Assembly: GCA_036403815.1 (NCBI GenBank)
Contig: DASWQH010000023.1
Coordinates: 106,950 to 170,949, forward strand
Direction of reading: 5' to 3'
Source: JACVRN01 sp036403815
Lineage (GTDB): Bacteria > Acidobacteriota > Blastocatellia > Pyrinomonadales > Pyrinomonadaceae
DNA length: 64,000 nt
The stretch's first letter is position 1. Each line of letters opens with the position of its first letter. The notes under the pieces were generated by a model. The model did no database searches, had not been told where the DNA came from, and was given only the letters and a program-made list of their open reading frames with translations. Position numbers and translations under genes: made by a program. Below are positions 61,330-64,000 of this stretch, piece by piece.

Positions 61330-61958
61330 TATTGGCAGGGCGTGACGGTTTTAAGGGTGAGCGCGCTGGTTAGGTGCGAGCTTATGAACTTGTCCGCTTC
61401 GGCTTCGATGAGTTCGCCGTTGACGATCCACGCTTTTTCAGTCAGCACGTCGCCGGATTTTGCCAGCTTCGACGGCTCAAAAAAGATATTGAAGGGCGAA
61501 CCCCACTTGCGCGTGTCGCCGGAAGCCTGACGATAGGTGTAATGCGAGGTCTTGTCGCGTGCGTCGCGCGCTTCGGATTCGGAGACGACCAGATAGGGCG
61601 CGCCCTTCTCGCCGAAGAAGGACTTCACATCGTCGCGCGTGCCGTACTCGCTGATGCCTACGACTTCCAAACCCTGCGCTTTGTACTTGTCGTAAAGACG
61701 TGCGACCACAGGCGCTTCGTATCGCCAGTTGGGACACCACGGCGCGAAGTAGACCACCAGCACGAGCTTTTTGTTCTTCGCCCACTCTCGCAGGTTGACC
61801 GGCTTATCGTCCTTCAGGCTCTTATAAGTCCAGTCCTTATAATTAATCGTCTTCTCCTGAATCGGCGCGTACTCGTGATTCTCCTGAGCGCGAAGCGCTG
61901 CCTGCGGCAAGAGCGCAAGTGTGAAGATGAGTGCTAAGAGTGCGAAAAATTTTGTCAT
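61329..61958 (-). CDS. Exported thioredoxin-like protein with a single active-site cysteine
   Basis: A 209-residue protein with a signal peptide (residues 3-24, ending LRAQ). The thioredoxin fold reads LVLVVYFAPWCPNWRYEAPV, with Cys75-Pro-Asn-Trp78 where TlpA/ResA proteins have CxxC. The rest (GLEVVGISEYGTRDDVKSFF, APYLVV) is typical of the AhpC/TlpA fold. It lies next to the CcdA-TlpA fusion on the same strand, which suggests a thiol-redox or cytochrome c maturation role, but the lost cysteine precludes a normal disulphide reductase reaction. Confidence 0.82.
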   Translation of the reverse strand: MTKFFALLALIFTLALLPQAALRAQENHEYAPIQEKTINYKDWTYKSLKDDKPVNLREWAKNKKLVLVVYFAPWCPNWRYEAPVVARLYDKYKAQGLEVVGISEYGTRDDVKSFFGEKGAPYLVVSESEARDARDKTSHYTYRQASGDTRKWGSPFNIFFEPSKLAKSGDVLTEKAWIVNGELIEAEADKFISSHLTSALTLKTVTPCQ

Positions 61959-61976
61959 GGCCGGTACTCCTGAAAA

Positions 61977-62036
61977 GCAGAGGTTAGAGGTTAGAGATTA
62001 GTAAAAGAGAGTCAGCTACTAACCTCTGACTTCTGG
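61977..62036. repeat. Heptamer-armed hairpin (AGAGGTT units)
   Basis: AGAGGTT AGAGGTT AGAGATT AG (61979-62001) pairs with CTAACCTCTGACTTCTGG (62018-62036). It is related to the unit at 4189-4268 and fills the gap between the two redox genes. Confidence 0.78.
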
Positions 62037-62039
62037 TAA

Positions 62040-63287
62040 CTATTTTTGTGCCGTCGGTGCCGCCTCGTCAAGCAAAGGCTTGATCTCTTTCTCGAAGCCT
62101 TCGCGGTCGCGTGCGCCTATGATCTTCTGGCGGATGCGTCCCTCTCGGTCGATGATGAAAGTGGTCGGCAGGCTCGGTATGCCGCCGAACTTATCCTGCA
62201 CGCTTTCGCCGCCGATGAGCACAGTGTATTCCTGCTTGATGTCTGCCTGAAACTCTCTTATCCCGTCGCTGGTATCGTCCCATGACGGGCCTATGATGGT
62301 TAAGCCCTTCGCCCCAAGCTCGCGCTGCATGGCGTTCAACTCGGGAATCTCCGCGCGACAGGGGATACACCACGTCGCCCAGAAGTTCAGAACCACCACG
62401 CGTCCGCGCAGCTCGCTCAAGCGAAACGGCTTGCCGTCCACGGTCTTCAATTCGATGTCAGGAGCAAGCGATGCGTTAGCAGTAACCGGCGGAGGCGGCG
62501 GTGGAGGCACGTCTTTTTTGGACTGCTCTTTAGACATCTTGTCCACCCACGCCTCTAAGTTCGGGACGATGCCTGCCAGCGTAGAGCTGTTGAGTCTGGT
62601 CGTCAGTCCAAAGGCTACGACCAGACCTATGATGATAAGTATAGCGCCCGAAGCGACCTCGACTTTATGCAGGTGCTTACGGAATTTTGAATAGAAGCCA
62701 AGGAACTGGTTGATGCCCAGACCCGTCAGCAGAAACGGAACCGCCAGCCCCATCGAGTAGAAGGAAGAGAGAATGAGACCGCTGCGCCAGCCGCCGCTCG
62801 TCGCCGCAAGCCCTATGATGCCGCCCAGTATAGGGCCTATGCACGGCGTCCATCCGGCGGCGAAAGCCAGCCCAAGGGTGAACGAGCCGAAGATGCCGCG
62901 CGGCTTCTGCTGCGAGAAGAAGCGCGTGTCGCGATAGAGCGCGGCGATTTTCAGCACGCCCATCAACTGAAGGCCGAAGCCTATGATGACCACGCCGCCG
63001 ATGATGCGCAGCCAGATGTTGTTGAGAATGGATGCGCCAAGAAAGCCTGCCGCCGCGCCTAAGCTAATGAAGATCATCGAAAGGCCGAGGTTGAAGGCAA
63101 TCGAGTTTAGAATGACTGCGCGGCGCGCACTTGAGCGCGCGCCCTGGTCGTCCCCCTTGAGCCGGTCGATGCTGACGCCTGAAATCAAAGAGACGTAGCC
63201 GGGCACAAGCGGCAGCACGCACGGCGACAGAAACGACGCCAGCCCCGCCAGAAACGCGATTGTGATAGTAAGATTAGAACCTTCCAT
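62040..63287 (-). CDS. CcdA-TlpA fusion: membrane thiol transporter plus thioredoxin domain
   Basis: A 415-residue protein from the ATG at 63287 with GAAGG upstream. Residues 1-250 form the six-helix CcdA part; the reactive cysteines are in FLSPCVLPLVPG (Cys23) and GWTPCIGPILGG. A proline linker (DVPPPPPPPV) leads to a TlpA-like thioredoxin domain with WATWCIPCRAEIPEL. This architecture moves reducing power across the membrane and passes it directly to the periplasmic domain, usually for cytochrome c maturation. Confidence 0.9.
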   Translation of the reverse strand: MEGSNLTITIAFLAGLASFLSPCVLPLVPGYVSLISGVSIDRLKGDDQGARSSARRAVILNSIAFNLGLSMIFISLGAAAGFLGASILNNIWLRIIGGVVIIGFGLQLMGVLKIAALYRDTRFFSQQKPRGIFGSFTLGLAFAAGWTPCIGPILGGIIGLAATSGGWRSGLILSSFYSMGLAVPFLLTGLGINQFLGFYSKFRKHLHKVEVASGAILIIIGLVVAFGLTTRLNSSTLAGIVPNLEAWVDKMSKEQSKKDVPPPPPPPVTANASLAPDIELKTVDGKPFRLSELRGRVVVLNFWATWCIPCRAEIPELNAMQRELGAKGLTIIGPSWDDTSDGIREFQADIKQEYTVLIGGESVQDKFGGIPSLPTTFIIDREGRIRQKIIGARDREGFEKEIKPLLDEAAPTAQK

Positions 63288-63458
63288 ACGCCTTCTCGGA
63301 TTCCTGTGATGCCTTTTATGAATGGAAGCGTTGTGTGTGCCGCTCCACTTCGGACTGCTAAACGAGGCTCCTGTGCGCATCCCTCAGACAAAACCCTGGG
63401 GATGCTGAAGTATAGCAGAGGATTCCCGCCAATGCCCTCCCGGAAAGGGCGACTCTTT

Positions 63459-63947
63459 CTATGCGCGCCTCTTCTTCCGCCACCACGCCAGATTCAGGTA
63501 AAGACCGGACAGCGCCGACGCGCACGCCAGAACGGAAAAGAGTATGAGCAGCGGAACCTGCCATCGCCCCGCGAAGAAGTAGAAATGTGCCTGACGAAAA
63601 TACCTGGTCAGCATTCCCGGCGGCGGCGTTTTCACCACAGCGCCCGTTTCAGCATCAATCAGAAGCGAATCCGCGCCCATCCCGCCAACGGCCTGATAAA
63701 CGGGTCGCCCCTCGCGCATCAAGAGCGTCAAAGCCGTCGCAGGCAACTCTCGCCCTGCAAACTCGTTCGCCCTCTTCAACGCGTCCTCAGGCGCAACACG
63801 CACACGCGCCGCATCAATCCGCTCAACCTTCCCGCCCTCCACAGCATTCGGCCATGCATACAGCAACCCGCTCGACGCCCACGCCAGCACCGGCAGCGCC
63901 ACCACCAACCCAAGCCACGTATGGACGCGATAAATAAAGAAACGCAT
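63459..63947 (-). CDS. PepSY-domain membrane protein
   Basis: A 162-residue protein with two membrane helices (residues 9-31, HTWLGLVVALPVLAWASSGL, and about 135-155, VPLLILFSVLACASALSGLY). Between them is one PepSY-like domain (ALKRANEFAGRELPATALTL, VYQAVGG, LLIDAETGAVVK). This is the short PepSY-TM form; longer relatives accompany iron-siderophore reductases. The ATG at 63947 is preferred over a TTG two codons earlier. Confidence 0.75.
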   Translation of the reverse strand: MRFFIYRVHTWLGLVVALPVLAWASSGLLYAWPNAVEGGKVERIDAARVRVAPEDALKRANEFAGRELPATALTLLMREGRPVYQAVGGMGADSLLIDAETGAVVKTPPPGMLTRYFRQAHFYFFAGRWQVPLLILFSVLACASALSGLYLNLAWWRKKRRA

Positions 63948-63953
63948 TAGCAA

Positions 63954-64000
63954 GGCAATGCAGAAGTCAGAGTGCAGAATGATGAATGAAGAGCTGTTAT
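63954..64000. repeat. Left arm of a further heptamer-type repeat, cut by the window edge
   Basis: The last bases carry GCAGAAGTCAGAGTGCAGAA and TGATGAATGAA, with imperfect 7-bp periodicity. The 15-mer GCAGAATGATGAATG also occurs just left of the hairpin at 3101. The right arm would be outside the window. Confidence 0.45.

Overview
The window reads as a chromosomal segment of a member of the Acidobacteriota, most likely class Blastocatellia (inference). The reasons are a VWFA-related Acidobacterial-domain protein, two very large Oar-like TonB receptors with an N-terminal carboxypeptidase-regulatory domain, a MoxR/DUF58/DUF4129/DUF4350 cluster, and a moderately high GC genome of mixed-strand genes. 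I found no rRNA, tRNA, CRISPR array, prophage or intact transposase gene.

Layout. 1-6.6 kb: a ComEC-like hydrolase running off the left edge, a secreted hypothetical, PurF, a glutaredoxin-like protein, a zinc dehydrogenase, an EamA transporter and an orphan DUF433 antitoxin-like gene. 6.8-16.2 kb: an HtrA protease, an aldehyde dehydrogenase, alanine dehydrogenase, a single-domain response regulator, a DUF512 radical SAM protein and a VWFA-domain protein. 17.0-24.8 kb: two Oar-like outer-membrane receptors, each closed by a similar GGGCGTTG-type terminator. 25.2-36.2 kb: a membrane/AAA+ cluster (multi-pass protein, DUF4129, DUF4350, PrsW-like, MoxR, two tandem paralogous exported proteins, DUF58, SpoIIM-like). 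36.6-41.8 kb: a small AT-richer patch, then a response regulator and a propeller-sensor histidine kinase. 42.1-50.6 kb: FtcD, an alpha/beta hydrolase, an Asp-box secreted protein, a second aldehyde dehydrogenase and an aminopeptidase P. 50.7-52.4 kb: an AT-richer two-gene cassette of an unknown protein and a C39-like cysteine peptidase. 53.5-59.5 kb: an amino-sugar and peptidoglycan-recycling cluster (LysR regulator, GlcNAc-type kinase, MurQ, NagA, SIS-type deaminase). 59.9-64 kb: a metallo-beta-lactamase/rhodanese protein and thiol-redox genes (TlpA-like, CcdA-TlpA fusion, PepSY protein).

The most striking feature lies between the genes. Many gaps are filled by fold-back DNA. One class (types A and B) consists of nested palindromes of about 200-290 bp with different interiors but the same terminal inverted repeat (consensus CGTGAGTTCGACATAAG). 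Two copies are flanked by 9-10 bp direct repeats, so they look like non-autonomous mobile elements; one supplies the nagA stop codon. A related type C shares the interior architecture. A second class is long hairpins whose arms are built of imperfect tandem heptamers. The heptamer sequence differs at every locus, but the 7-bp period and fold-back layout are kept. A short tract of eight exact 21-bp units (34979-35146) is open on both strands.

The amino-sugar cluster fits together as a catabolic and recycling pathway: BadF-type kinase, MurQ etherase, NagA deacetylase and SIS-type deaminase would turn MurNAc and GlcNAc into fructose-6-phosphate. The MoxR, DUF58, DUF4129 and DUF4350 genes probably act together at the cell envelope. 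All functional statements are inferred from motifs read in the translated sequence; no database search was run.
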